Assembly (NCBI GenBank): GCA_023091665.1
Contig: JALJCQ010000017.1
Span: 806,001-870,000, forward strand
Direction of reading: 5' to 3'
DNA: 64,000 nt
Origin: Pythium myriotylum
Taxonomy: Eukaryota; Oomycota; Peronosporomycetes; Pythiales; Pythiaceae
Numbering within the stretch: the first letter of the stretch is position 1; the number at the start of each line of letters is the position of its first letter. The translations under genes were made by a program, and so were the position numbers. The notes under the pieces were generated by a model. It did no database searches. It worked only from the letters and a program-made list of their open reading frames with translations, and had not been told where the DNA came from. Positions 18,161-28,206 of the stretch are shown in pieces.

Positions 18161-18622
18161 CTACTCTGCAGCACTGCGATCGAAGAACGGATCGCCCGAG
18201 CAGTTACAGTAGCCCCACTGGAAGCCTCGCTTGCCGCCGCTTCGATAGACAGGGAGGCCACACCAAGGCCTCTTGTTGGCGTCTGCCAATGTCGTCGTGT
18301 AGCCCACAACCTTGCCAAACGCGTTCGTGCCAGTCTTGTCGTGGTACGTCCAGCCCTTCAGGCAACCGGTAACATCATCTCCCAGGACGTAACGCCAGTG
18401 CACACCCTGCTGGCCGCCTGAGCGGTAGGAGTTGAGCATCACCCACGGGCTGATAGTGTCGTGCTTGGCCGTACAACCACGGATTTGCTCCGGTTCAGCG
18501 CCATATTTCCACAACACAGAGACGCTGTTGCTGGGAGGAACACATTTGCTCGTATCGACCGTCGAAGCCGCGTCACTGATGGACGACAAGACGAAGAGAA
18601 CAACGATCAAGTTAGCCACCAT
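18161..18622 (-). CDS. Secreted six-cysteine double-repeat protein, member 4
   Basis: 153 residues: signal peptide 1-19 (VANLIVVLFVLSSISDAAS), then KCVPPSNSVSVLWKY. First repeat WVMLNSYRSGGQQGVHWRY, second repeat WCGLPVYRSGGKRGFQWGY. Both repeats read YRSGG here, the clearest sign of internal duplication. Six cysteines (KCVPP, RGCTA, GCLKGW, WCGL, YCNC). WYY before the first repeat is WKY. The C-terminal tail GDPFFDRSAAE is unique. Confidence 0.85.
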   Translation of the reverse strand: MVANLIVVLFVLSSISDAASTVDTSKCVPPSNSVSVLWKYGAEPEQIRGCTAKHDTISPWVMLNSYRSGGQQGVHWRYVLGDDVTGCLKGWTYHDKTGTNAFGKVVGYTTTLADANKRPWCGLPVYRSGGKRGFQWGYCNCSGDPFFDRSAAE

Positions 18623-18931
18623 GTTATCGATGAGAGACGAGGAATGCAGGGTAGTTTAAGCAATGAGGAATCTCGCGAGCTCGGAAGATAGATATATTAT
18701 CCCTAGGATTGTGCGGGACTTGCACTTTGAACAAGGTGTCGCCTCCCGGAATCATCACTGGCCAGACAAAGCTATGCGCGCTCTATGTTTGTTGTTTGAA
18801 TGCACGACGATGATGGGAGTGACATCCGCTGAGTTAGATGCGTGCGAAGAAAAATTGATGTGTACTCCATTGCCACCGCTCTAACTGTCTCTCAATAGTC
18901 CGAACCGAGCAATAACCGAATAAAAAAAAGC

Positions 18932-19453
18932 CTAGTTATTCTGCTTCGGTGGGCAACGATCACAGTACGTCCACTGGTTGCCCATGACTCCGCCTTTGCG
19001 ATACGTGCGCATGGCACACCACGGCTTGGTGTCGCGAACCATCGTCGTGTAGCCCGTGACCTTTGCAATGACTTTGGTGCCTGACTTGTCGTAGTAGATC
19101 CACCCGTCGTTCCCACCGTAGCCGCCGAGACAGTCGCCGTAGCGACCGTCCGTCACGTACTTCCAATGAACGCCTTGCTTGCCGCCGGAACGATACGAGT
19201 TAAGCATGATCCAGTAGCCATTGTCGTCGTGCTTATCTGTGCATCCGATGAAGCGCTCCCGTGCAAAGTCATTGTACTGCCATTCGCCCTTGACTGCGTT
19301 TGATGGTGGAACACACGACGTCTTATCCTCCCAAACGCGATCTTCCAACGTGGCGTTCGCAGGGATCATACTGATCGACGAGACGTTGGCAAGATCAGCA
19401 GCAGAAGCTACTACCACAGAGACACCCAGGGGAACGAAGCAGAAACGAACCAT
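18932..19453 (-). CDS. Secreted six-cysteine double-repeat protein, member 5
   Basis: 173 residues. Signal peptide 1-18 (VRFCFVPLGVSVVVASA), a roughly 30-residue spacer containing an NVS and an NAT sequon, then SCVPPSNAVKGEWQY. First repeat WIMLNSYRSGGKQGVHWKY, second WCAMRTYRKGGVMGNQWTY. A glycine-rich insert (LGGYGGNDG) sits between the repeats after the third Cys. The C-terminal pair is C-x2-C (YCDRC) rather than C-x-C, followed by PPKQNN. An initiator-like GAGCATTTCCAAAATA lies at 19471-19486 on the minus strand. Confidence 0.85.
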   Translation of the reverse strand: MVRFCFVPLGVSVVVASAADLANVSSISMIPANATLEDRVWEDKTSCVPPSNAVKGEWQYNDFARERFIGCTDKHDDNGYWIMLNSYRSGGKQGVHWKYVTDGRYGDCLGGYGGNDGWIYYDKSGTKVIAKVTGYTTMVRDTKPWCAMRTYRKGGVMGNQWTYCDRCPPKQNN

Positions 19454-19470
19454 TGGAAGGAAGACAGAGA

Positions 19471-19486
19471 TATTTTGGAAATGCTC
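19471..19486 (-). promoter_or_regulatory. Oomycete initiator-like core promoter, member 5
   Basis: Minus strand GAGCATTTCCAAAATA, 18 bases before the ATG. Confidence 0.45.
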
Positions 19487-19720
19487 GAACTAGGATCGCC
19501 GAACAAGTTTTCATCTTGGGGCTCGTGCGAAATACAGAGAGAGCAACTGCGCGTCTCCGCGCAAGCGGCAGGAGAGCCACGCTCGATTCATGGATTGCAT
19601 GCTACAGACTAGAAGAGCTAACTGCTGGGCCATCAACTTGCGCTAGGCATGCTGTCGTTACGTGTTGGGCCATCCGTGCCTCTTATATCTGAGTTTTGCT
19701 AGTCGCCAGGCCTTGAACAC

Positions 19721-20620
19721 TCAGTTCGCAAACGGTTTGACCCATTCCTCTGTCTTGTCCCACAACTCTTTGCCGAGTTTCTCTTCGCGAGACTGCGCTG
19801 ACGCCTCCCAGATCTCATCCACGCGGATGTAGTCACCCGATTTCCATCCCTCTTTCTCCCACGATTCGGCCGACGCAATGCGAGCCATGAAGCCGCCCGA
19901 GTACTCGGGTGTGCTGTTGCGGCCTCCACTCATCCACACGACAAATCCGACGATGTACTTGATTAGAACGCGGACAAGAAAGTTGCGTTCGCGGAAGATC
20001 GCAGTATCCGGAGTGAATCCTGGAGCGTACACGAGGATCTCGGGGCCGTCAGGATAGCGGCGTGCAAACTCCTTGGTAAAAATTGTGTTGCACAGCTTGC
20101 TCGTCGCGTACACCTTGTTCCCATCATAAGGCTCGACGCCCTTCGCAAGCGCATCAATGTTCGACATGTCAATAGGGCCGATCCCCGGCGTCTGGGTCGG
20201 ATCGTGGGTCTCCGAGCCGACGACAAGAATCCTCTGCGTATGGTCCTTCAGCAGCTTGAGCAACAGGAAATGCGCCGTGTGGTTCACACCGACGGTCGTC
20301 TCGAAGCCTTCCTCGGTATATGCCTTGAGCGTAAGTTGCAACCCAGCGTTGCAGACAATCGTGGTGAACTGCAATCCTCGTTGGATCATCTCGCGAGCCA
20401 ACTGGCGCACGGACTTGAGACTCGCCAAATCCACGATCGCGCCCTCCACGACCGACGACGCCGCCTTCGCTGCCTCTGCCTTGGCGACGGCCTCGTCAAT
20501 GCGCTGTTTGCTGCGACCAGCGAGAATCACATGCGTGTTTCCCTGCTTGGCGAGCGCGAGACTGCACTCGAAGCCGAGTCCCGAGTTGGCGCCTGTGATG
20601 AGGAACGCGCGCTTGCTCAT
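19721..20620 (-). CDS. Short-chain dehydrogenase (RDH/WWOX-like)
   Basis: 299 residues of a classical SDR oxidoreductase. The NAD(P)-binding motif TGANSGLG is at residues 9-16, followed by the basic residue in AGRSKQR that favours NADP(H). CNAG follows near residue 90, the active-site Ser is in VVGSETH, and YATSK carries the catalytic Tyr and Lys. Sequence and length resemble retinol-dehydrogenase or protochlorophyllide-reductase-like SDRs, which reduce lipophilic carbonyls; the substrate here is unknown. It differs clearly from the compact 228-residue SDRs at 43-50 kb. It lies alone among secreted-family genes on the same strand. A hydrophobic segment near residues 220-235 (FLVRVLIKYIVGFVVWM) may contact a membrane. 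Confidence 0.9.
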   Translation of the reverse strand: MSKRAFLITGANSGLGFECSLALAKQGNTHVILAGRSKQRIDEAVAKAEAAKAASSVVEGAIVDLASLKSVRQLAREMIQRGLQFTTIVCNAGLQLTLKAYTEEGFETTVGVNHTAHFLLLKLLKDHTQRILVVGSETHDPTQTPGIGPIDMSNIDALAKGVEPYDGNKVYATSKLCNTIFTKEFARRYPDGPEILVYAPGFTPDTAIFRERNFLVRVLIKYIVGFVVWMSGGRNSTPEYSGGFMARIASAESWEKEGWKSGDYIRVDEIWEASAQSREEKLGKELWDKTEEWVKPFAN

Positions 20621-20911
20621 TGCAGTCTTTGCGCTTGAGATCGTGAAATCCGAAGTGAAGACAATGGAAAGACAGTCTCGAATAACGGAGACCGTGCCGT
20701 AGGGAGGACTATGGGCGTGTAAACACTCGTGGTGCTGATCACGCTCCTCAACACTCCCAGCCTATCAGCGAGGAGATTACTCGTCGACACGTGACTTTTT
20801 TCTTATGTAATCACCATCATGTTCATCGAATGGTTGGTGTTTGCAACATTATTTTCGGACCATCTCAAGCAGTTAGTGTATCATCTACACATACTGTAGC
20901 TACACCTTTCT

Positions 20912-21448
20912 TCACGAGTTGTCTTCCGTCGGCACGGGATCGTCTTCTTGCCCTCCCGTCTTCTTCTTGCAGTTGCACCACTCAAACTGGTAGCCTTCGT
21001 AGCCCTGTCGGTAGTGCGGCAGCGCGCACCAGCGGCTTTGTTCGTTCAGGAACGTCGTGCGACCCCAGACCTTACCGATCACTTTCTTGCCTCCCTTGTC
21101 GTAGTAGGTCCAGCCGTTCATGCAGGCCGGGTCGTTCTTGTCGTCCGTGTACTTCCAGTGGATGTTCTCGACGCCGCCAGCTCGATAGGCCCGGAGCATG
21201 GACCAGACTTTGCCCCAGGTGGTCCAATCGTAGGTGCAGCTGTAGGGTCCGTAGAGGCGGTCGCCGAGCCACCAGGTCTCCACCGCATTCTCTGGTGGCT
21301 CGCAGGTGTAGTTGAGCTCTGGGACGTCGATGGAGAGTCGGCGACGGGCCATGGGCGGAGTCCACGGTTTAGCAAGATCCGAGGCAGCGACCAAGGCGAC
21401 GAGGCTGAAGAGAACGGCAAGAGCGGATCGAGTGCTGGTGTTCTTCAT
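20912..21448 (-). CDS. Secreted six-cysteine double-repeat protein, member 6 (divergent)
   Basis: 178 residues, signal peptide about 1-22 (ALAVLFSLVALVAAS). The first repeat is WSMLRAYRAGGVENIHWKY; the second is modified to WCALPHYRQGYEGYQFEW, with GG changed to GY and the Trp to Phe. Cysteines fit the family (TCEPP, SCTYDW, ACMNGW, WCAL, WCNC), then a charged tail KKKTGGQEDDPVPTEDNS. WYY is replaced by WWLGD. It is isolated by flanking non-family DNA on both sides and may be an older branch. Confidence 0.82.
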   Translation of the reverse strand: MKNTSTRSALAVLFSLVALVAASDLAKPWTPPMARRRLSIDVPELNYTCEPPENAVETWWLGDRLYGPYSCTYDWTTWGKVWSMLRAYRAGGVENIHWKYTDDKNDPACMNGWTYYDKGGKKVIGKVWGRTTFLNEQSRWCALPHYRQGYEGYQFEWCNCKKKTGGQEDDPVPTEDNS

Positions 21449-21853
21449 GACGGCACACGATCAAGAGTGTCGTGAGGACGAGATTTCGCTGTGGTACGCG
21501 AGTTCAGTGGGTTAGATGGATAGCGTTCGTGACCGCATAATCACGGGTCTCGTCCTGCCAATGATGTGGTCTGGATGGATCAGGAGGTCCCATCGAGTCT
21601 CTGCCGCCACATCATCCATGGCCAGTCAGCTTTACACAGTACGAGTGACTGGATATTTGATGTGAGGATACGCTTCGCGAACTGATATTTAGCAATGTAG
21701 CCTGGCTCAAGCACTACCTGCTCCAAGATCACGTAGCAACTCTGACTTTGAGATGAGGTCTATTGGATCCCACCGTTATGGATCCTTTAGCCAGGCCTAA
21801 CGACCCTGCTTTCCTTTGCAGACGTCTGCAGAGTCGATTCACTCAGTACCTAG
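21449..21853. other. Intergenic, no gene seen
   Basis: About 400 bases between members 6 and 7 with no ORF that I can support. Confidence 0.5.
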
Positions 21854-22417
21854 CTACTCCTGCTTGATCTTCGTCTTGGGCTCGGGTGTCGTGGTCTGCG
21901 TAGTCGACCCCGGTCCAGGGTGTGTGATGACCATAGTGCAGTTAACACAGTAGTCCCACAGATACCCACGCTTCCCTCTGCCCTGGTAGAGATTGATCGG
22001 GCACCACGATCGGTTCTTGGGATCCCCTAGCGTCGTCGAATAGTCGTGGATCTGGGCGATCAGCGTCGAGCCGTCTTTCGCGTAGTAGCGCCAGTTCTTC
22101 AGACATTCACGGACGTCCATATCGTCGCGAAGAAACTTCCAGTGCAAGCCTTCCAAGCCGCCCGAGCGATACGACTTTAGTCGGATCCATGGAATCGTGT
22201 CCTCGCGCGTTGTGCAGTTGATGATCCACGATGAAGCAACAAGCCCCACTCGCCAGACGCCGACAAAGCCGTTGTTAGGCAGGACACAAGTGCTGAGATC
22301 CCAGGCCTTGCTGTATTTGGTTGTGGTGAGATTGCGGATGATGATCGGTGGGAGGGAAGTAGCTCCGATTACCCCTGAGAAACCGAAGGCGATAGACTTG
22401 AGAAGTAGAAGTAGCAT
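21854..22417 (-). CDS. Secreted six-cysteine double-repeat protein, member 7
   Basis: 187 residues. Signal peptide 1-20 (LLLLLKSIAFGFSGVIGA), spacer with NLT sequon, then WDLSTCVLPNNGFVGVW. First repeat WIRLKSYRSGGLEGLHWKF; second repeat WCPINLYQGRGKRGYLWDY, degenerate in the YRxGG core. The C-terminus is CVNC followed by a proline/threonine tail (TQTTTPEPKTKIKQE) with an NCT sequon. The WDLSTCVLP entry and the CxNCT...TPEP end are shared with member 8, so 7 and 8 form a subfamily. Confidence 0.82.
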   Translation of the reverse strand: MLLLLLKSIAFGFSGVIGATSLPPIIIRNLTTTKYSKAWDLSTCVLPNNGFVGVWRVGLVASSWIINCTTREDTIPWIRLKSYRSGGLEGLHWKFLRDDMDVRECLKNWRYYAKDGSTLIAQIHDYSTTLGDPKNRSWCPINLYQGRGKRGYLWDYCVNCTMVITHPGPGSTTQTTTPEPKTKIKQE

Positions 22418-23014
22418 GGTGGAAATGAAAGTGGAGAGCTGTCTCTGAAGAAAAGGAAGGTAGAGACCTGCGTCAGTGACGAGTCCACGCTGATGATTAC
22501 TACAACATGCTGGCCCAGAGCTCTTTGTGCCTCATCCAAGGACCACCCGGTCATATCAGCCAGATAACGCCATTAAGCGAGCCATTTCGAAATATCAAAA
22601 AGTAATGTTGCGGGTCAAGATCGGAGGGAGGGGGGGGAGGGGGGAACTTGCTCGGACTGCGATCAGAGAATAAGCGCAAGAGTATTTCTCTTGCTCTACG
22701 AAGGAACGCCATGGTTTGTTGGGATCCCTCCAGCAAGGCGAGATTTGTTGAATGCGTCTGGTCGGACAAGCGTCTAGAAATCGTCTGGCAAAGTCATCGT
22801 AGGTAATAAAGGAGCCATGTGGGCGAGCTATCAGGTGAGTAATCAAATTCCAAAGCACGCCGGCCTCATCGATCAATGTCCTCAACTGATGATTGTGGCG
22901 GATCTACTGGAAAGTCTTGGCTTGCTCCTTGTTTGTGATTCAACCCTCACTAATCCTCTCTTGAGCAACAAGTGCAGCTTCTTCAAGCGAATTCAATTCA
23001 CATCAGTTAGTACA
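22418..23014. other. Intergenic, no supported gene
   Basis: Contains a G-rich tract near 22630-22645. A 96-codon minus-strand ORF (22595-22885) has no domain, signal peptide or family motif, so it is not called. Confidence 0.45.
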
Positions 23015-23575
23015 CTACTCTGGCCTCTCTGTCCAGGGTTGGTGAGTGAGTGGCTCCGGTGTCGAGGTCGACTTGTGGATCACGAAAGTGCAGTTGATGC
23101 AGAAATCCCACTCGATCCCACGAAAGCCACCGCTGTGGTAGCGAGTGGTTGGGCACCACGGATATTTCTCGACGACTCCACTCTCGTCGAAAGGTAGATG
23201 GGTGGCGGAGCCTTCAACCTTCGTGAGGAAAGTCTTGCGGTCTTTACCATAGTAGAGCCAGTCTTTGAGGCATCCCTTGGAGTCGTAGTCGTGAGAGAGG
23301 TATTGCCAATTCTCGTCCCTGTATCCAAAAGAGAACGCGTTCAGACGAATCCATGGGAAGACTTCCGCGCGAAGGGTGCAGCCTTCGATTTCGCCTCTGT
23401 CCAGGGAGTATTTCCAGCTTTGGGTGATCGCGTTGGTAGGGAGCACACAGGTTGAGAGATCCCACGACGAGCCTGAACGAGAGGACTCAAGAGTACGGAC
23501 AAGAACAGGTGGGAACTTGGTCTCGCCGCGAACGAGAACGAAGAAGAAAGTTACGCATGCTGTGAGTGTGATCAT
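23015..23575 (-). CDS. Secreted six-cysteine double-repeat protein, member 8
   Basis: 186 residues from the internal ATG at 23575, which opens the signal peptide MITLTACVTFFFVLVRGE; the frame extends 14 codons upstream without benefit. The subfamily entry WDLSTCVLPTNAIT is shared with member 7. The first repeat is eroded (WIRLNAFSFGYRDENWQY: no YRxGG, one residue shorter); the second is WCPTTRYHSGGFRGIEWDF. The spacing between repeats is longer (KVEGSATHLPFDESGVVEKYP). It ends CINC and TSTPEP. Cysteines are retained, so the fold is probably kept even though the repeat core has drifted. Confidence 0.78.
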   Translation of the reverse strand: MITLTACVTFFFVLVRGETKFPPVLVRTLESSRSGSSWDLSTCVLPTNAITQSWKYSLDRGEIEGCTLRAEVFPWIRLNAFSFGYRDENWQYLSHDYDSKGCLKDWLYYGKDRKTFLTKVEGSATHLPFDESGVVEKYPWCPTTRYHSGGFRGIEWDFCINCTFVIHKSTSTPEPLTHQPWTERPE

Positions 23576-24300
23576 CTCGTTGGGCCTTGATGGACTTGCG
23601 AAAGATGCGGACCACAAGTGGGAAAGTTGAATGATCCGCTGGGAGGCTCACATGAGAGTTCCATCCGAACAGCCGTGTAAGTCGTTAATGGAGGATTTGT
23701 CCGTATCATCCATGGGACTCGTTGAAAGAGCATCATACGTGGTCCATGGCGAGTCGGAGTCAGAAGAACGATGGTCTCCGATCTCGCGAACCCCACGTTA
23801 TGAGATGTCGCTGCATGGACAAAGTAGAGTCGTGGGCTCCAACCCTCAAGGACGGAGCATAGAGTCGTGGCTTGTGGCTTCTGGTCTGTTGGAGGGCTGA
23901 ACATCGCAGCAGAGGGAGTTGATTAGCCACAAATGGGCTGCTCGGCGGAAACCATCCGAGGCCGATGGATTTTCTTTGTACACGACGAAAAGCAGTCGAA
24001 ATGTCCGAGTCAACAAAAACAGGACATTCATGAGGATGGACCAGATGTGTCCATGTACTGATATTGTACATCCCACCGAGGCTCGTGCCCAAAAATGACT
24101 GCGTTTGTCAGGATGATGAGGATGACAACGAAGTCCAAGTTGAAGCCAACGGAGTTCAACATTCCAAAACTAAAATTTAAATGAATCGAAGGAAGCTGAA
24201 CACAAAGCAATCACGCACACCCCGCTCGGATAGAATTGCGGTGGTTGCTTGAGAGTTTCGGATAGATGGTGCAGGGTAAGTCGCGGAATCGCGCTCGATC
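23576..24300. other. Intergenic, no gene seen
   Basis: About 700 bases between members 8 and 9. An initiator-like ATCATTCAACTTTCCC lies near 23622-23637 on the minus strand, upstream of member 8. No supported ORF. Confidence 0.5.
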
Positions 24301-24759
24301 TCACTTCGGGGAGCAGTTTTGGCAGTAATCCCACTGGAATCCCCGCTTGCCACCCTTTCGATACACTGATAGTGCGCACCAGAGCTCGTCGTCGCCCGTC
24401 TTCGTCGCGAAGCCGTCCACCGCTGCGAGAACTTTGGATCCCTTCTTATCATAGTACGTCCAGTTGCGAAGGCAACCGTCGAAATTACCGTTCCCGATGT
24501 ACTTCCAATGGATGTTCTTTTTGCCTCCCGAGCGGTAGGCGTTGAGCATCACCCAGCCTCCGTGGCCATCATGCTCTAGGGTGCACCCGTAAATCTTGTT
24601 CTCAGGGTAGTTGTAAGCCCAGTAGCGTGGGCTGTTGGTAGGCTGAGTGCAGATGGTATCGTCGTAGCTTGGTGCTAGCGAACGAACACCAGTGTCTGAT
24701 GCTGCGACGCAAAGAGCTATAATAGAGGTGAGCAGCTGCAAGAAGCTGGATGTGATCAT
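24301..24759 (-). CDS. Secreted six-cysteine double-repeat protein, member 9
   Basis: 152 residues from the ATG at 24759, which begins the signal peptide (MITSSFLQLLTSIIALCVAAS); the frame is open 36 codons further but those are not signal-like. First repeat WVMLNAYRSGGKKNIHWKY, second WCALSVYRKGGKRGFQWDY, ending CQNC. The WYY block reads YWAYNYPENKIYGC. It is the parent copy (or sister) of the disrupted relic at 29262-30138, which shares signal, core and about 130 bases of upstream DNA. An initiator-like ACTCATTCTATTTCCTC (minus strand) lies near 24775-24791. Confidence 0.84.
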   Translation of the reverse strand: MITSSFLQLLTSIIALCVAASDTGVRSLAPSYDDTICTQPTNSPRYWAYNYPENKIYGCTLEHDGHGGWVMLNAYRSGGKKNIHWKYIGNGNFDGCLRNWTYYDKKGSKVLAAVDGFATKTGDDELWCALSVYRKGGKRGFQWDYCQNCSPK

Positions 24760-24791
24760 CACGTCGGGATCCGAGAGGAAATAGAATGAGT

Positions 24792-25924
24792 CGTTTGGTC
24801 TTGCACTTCTCTGGGTGGCATTCGCTTCTGTTTCCTCTGGAGGTTCAGTGACTCTAAACACAACCATCAGCGGTCAGATTCGTCCCCAGCATCCGAGGGA
24901 AGTTGACCTTCTGATCAGCTTTGTTTATGTCATGATCGCGCATCGTGTTCAGATCCCAGTCCTATGATGAGTTCGACAGGTTCCAGAAAAAATGTCGGAG
25001 TGCTGGGACATCGTCGTGTTAAGAGCCAGACCTTCCTTTCCCTAGGGAAACAAGAGATGCGGAATTTCCCGAGAGCATCCACCCTCAAACAAAAATGAAA
25101 TTGAACCTGTCGGTGATAACTCCATGCTGACATTCGTCTGCACCGACTGCGTATCGCCGACTCGAAAAAGACAGTCCAGTATTTTAGAGTTGGTCTACGA
25201 CAGCGCCGTAGGGAAGCACTGTCACCGTTCCGTACCATTGAAGGCAACGCTATTCTGGGTGGCTAGGAACCCACTCTACGAGCTCATGACGACTTCATGC
25301 AGGCTGAAGACCTCACCTAGAAAGTGACCAAATCATATGGGCCTCGATCCATCAAATTGGCCTTCTTTTGGGGATGGGACAAAAGCAAGACTAACACCAA
25401 GAATAATCCGATCAGTCAGATACCAAACCACACAATCAGGGCTAGGAACAGAAACCTATCCGATTTCTCTGATCCTTTCAGTTCTCCTCGACTCAATTCT
25501 TCTAATTCACGCGCCCACTACTTACCGACGTTGCCGTCACTGCTATTCGCTGATTTCTACAGTCCAATTGCTGCTTGACAAGCACCGATGGCAGCTGCAA
25601 GGACAGTCGTCAGCTGGGTCATGTGACCGGAGGAGAGCAATCACAGAAGACCGTGGTTTTCGTCCTCATGGATTGGAGCCTTCGATGGGTGTGAACTCTA
25701 TTGAGTTCAGAAAGGTGAATCCTTTCAGCTATCGTCAGTGGTATGTGTTGGACGCCCATCCCCTGTATTGACCACTACCGGTATCGTATGCAAGCCACGG
25801 AGATGAGGCACACTGGCCGCCTTAAGAGATGTGGAGCGTCCATTCAGATTGCCCCTAGTGCGCTAGAGCAACGACAAGTTTGCGGCCAGATAGGTTTGTG
25901 AGTCGCAAATACCAGCGGTAGAGA
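24792..25924. other. Intergenic, mostly without features
   Basis: The first 130 bases recur upstream of the relic at 30138. The rest holds short ORFs without domains. One copy of a dispersed motif (ACTCTATTGAGTTCAG, near 25690) lies here. Confidence 0.45.
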
Positions 25925-26536
25925 GGATTTTTCTCCCTGGAACGACCAACCGGTAACACAGACTCAACAAAGACAATGGATTCCAGCAAAGACGTTAGGT
26001 AACCAACTCGCACGCATAAAAAAGCTGGCTGCTTCATCATCTGAAAGGTATTGGCTGCTGGGGACGGAGAACTCATTCTTGTTCCATTGCACCGATAACG
26101 TCTCATTCAAAAACTTGATCCGAAGATGAACACTCAGCCAGACACAACGCGTAGTCAAGAGGAAACCGGCCTGTTATACGAAACGTTCGACATCTTTTGT
26201 CGGTACTCGGCCGGAAAATGCCTGCGAGTTCGCGCAGAGAAGAAAGGAGGAGGTCTCCATCGGTACTGCGAGAAGCATCGCCAGCGTGCGAACATGAACC
26301 AGCGCCGTGTGGATCTTCGGCGGCGGGAACTGCGTGCCCGCGAAAAAGCGCTATCAACCGGCGGAGCGCCTACCATGGCAGCAGCGTTTTATTTTACGCC
26401 TTGCCATGAGCGAGCACATTTGACGGAAGACGACTGTATCATTGTACAACACATTTTATTCGACGAGGACGTCGGCCTAGTAGAAACGAAGTGGCGATTT
26501 GATCGGACCCCAGGGATCGGCGAGAACGTGGAATGA
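25925..26536 (+). repeat. Segmental duplication unit containing a C3H-motif gene (copy a)
   Basis: Matches 31615-32234 at diverged but clear similarity, including about 200 bases upstream of the gene (shared CAGACTCAACA, GTTAGGTAACC, CATAAAAAA blocks) and the gene itself. Confidence 0.7.
26126..26536 (+). CDS. Small basic C3H-motif protein, copy 1
   Basis: 136 residues, unknown function. The core has the pattern C-x6-C-x15-C-x2-H (CRYSAGKC, then GGGLHRYCEKH), followed by a very basic helix (RQRANMNQRRVDLRRRELRAREKAL). Such short C3H/basic modules are common multicopy proteins in oomycetes; the spacing loosely resembles plant WRC zinc-binding motifs, so nucleic-acid binding is plausible but unproven. 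The C-terminal half has an acidic, helical motif (HLTEDDCIIVQHILFDEDVG) shared by all copies. No signal peptide. The ATG at 26126 is in the same place as in copy 3. Confidence 0.7.
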   Translation: MNTQPDTTRSQEETGLLYETFDIFCRYSAGKCLRVRAEKKGGGLHRYCEKHRQRANMNQRRVDLRRRELRAREKALSTGGAPTMAAAFYFTPCHERAHLTEDDCIIVQHILFDEDVGLVETKWRFDRTPGIGENVE

Positions 26537-27304
26537 GCCACTCAATTTGTAGCGGTTGGAGCCTTTGTATGGAGGTTGCCACTGAACATGGATTGTACAC
26601 TTTCGATTTCTTTGATGTGTTGTACAGTCGGTGGAGATACATTGCAGTCACGACCATTGCACTTGGAATTGCTCCGTCTCTAGCTCCCCTGAGGATCATG
26701 CCCCGGCCTCATGAATCTGAAGTGTGTGGGTATTTCAAGTGCACATCGGGATTGCAATACTGAGGATAGTTCCTATGCCGAGCAACTAATGCCGCGCGTT
26801 GCACGAAAAGCTGTGGATACTTATATCCATTCAGCCAATTCGCTCCGAAAACATTGGTGAAGGGATAACCATCAACTGAGATGGCGAGAGTGACCAAGCG
26901 ATCCACGGTCTCATTCGAAAATTGCTGCATGAGTGTACGATTGCAACTCGTTATCCGTAATGCTAGTAGAGAAGACATCGCATTTCAGGTATAACTTATT
27001 AAAGTTAATGATTTATGAGGACTAATTGGCGGGCAGTCTTTAAATATTTACTATCGCATAAAAGATTATATTATTTCATACAGTCTATCAAAACGATGGA
27101 CTCGGAATATGGTGCTGTCTTTCTTGTGCTGTTACGCTCTGTTACGTCCGTGGGCCCACTGGAAGACCTCAACACTCTTCACACGTGCCGATGCACCCAA
27201 CCCCAAGGCAGAGTTCACGTCATCTGGTCGTTTCTCAAACGATAGACATCACGGTGAGATGACTGTTTCAGACTCCTACGATTCAAAGCGTTTGCGTCCA
27301 CCAC
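26537..27304. other. Intergenic, no supported gene
   Basis: AT-rich. An 89-codon minus-strand ORF (26709-26978) shows no domain. No other signal. Confidence 0.45.
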
Positions 27305-27449
27305 TGACGACGTTCGTCTTGGAACGCTGCCTCTATGTGACTGTTCTTCGATACTCCAGTCTCTCGCTGGTATGCTGACGAGAAACCAACGTCACGACCA
27401 ATGTTTCGTCTGTTTTTCACCACCGAAGTTGACAGTCGGCTGTCGTTGT

Positions 27450-27509
27450 GATCCCTGAGCTGATCGCTTGCTCAGGGATCAATAATGGCTGCAAGTTGCA
27501 GCCATTATT
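27450..27509. repeat. Two adjacent perfect hairpins
   Basis: The first has an 11-bp stem (27450-27460 with 27470-27480, 9-base loop). The second has a 14-bp stem (27481-27494 with 27496-27509, 1-base loop). The pair sits at the point where the duplicated copy at 33.6 kb diverges. Confidence 0.75.
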
Positions 27510-28206
27510 AAAAGCTTACCCAGACGATTCATTGAGGTCCTTGAGTTCGCTCCACAATCTGGGTCATACAGTATTACCCGTCTAGTGTTTTGGTCCCCAA
27601 GCTATCTCGACAGCAGATGGATGCGGCATCACTATTATTGATGACATAGGGCCTGTTCTTCGCCGGGGGGGCGTACTTACCCTCAAGACTTCGTCAGCAT
27701 CTCGATCGCCACCACTCATCAAGTGTTTTCATCATCTGGCACAAAGGAAACGAGATACTGTTAAGTTGGATACAGGAAAGAGAGACAGGCAACTGTTTTC
27801 TATCGGATGGGTTCAAGCACGAAGTAATCAGACCCAAACCCACCTGCTTTTGGTCTTCAAGAGCATCACGTACATGGGGGTGATGGTGATGGGGTCTAGG
27901 GTTACTAGGGTTACCATCTTTGCAGTGGAGGCCCTCCACTCGACAATACGTGGTGTGAGTAGACACCACTCTCGGATTGCACACCTTGAGTTGGAACTGG
28001 GAAGACAAGGTTGAAATGGCAAGGATTGAAGCAGGTGTTCCCAATGAGCAACTGAACCCACGGTTGCGTTAGCGACATTGGTTGTCACTAACGCCCCACT
28101 CGGATCACTGTGCTAAGTGTGGGTGGCAACCCTATGGGAAACTGTGTCAAGACTCTGACCTTCGTCTCTCCCATGTCGACTCGAGCTCAAGTGATGTGTA
28201 CACTCA

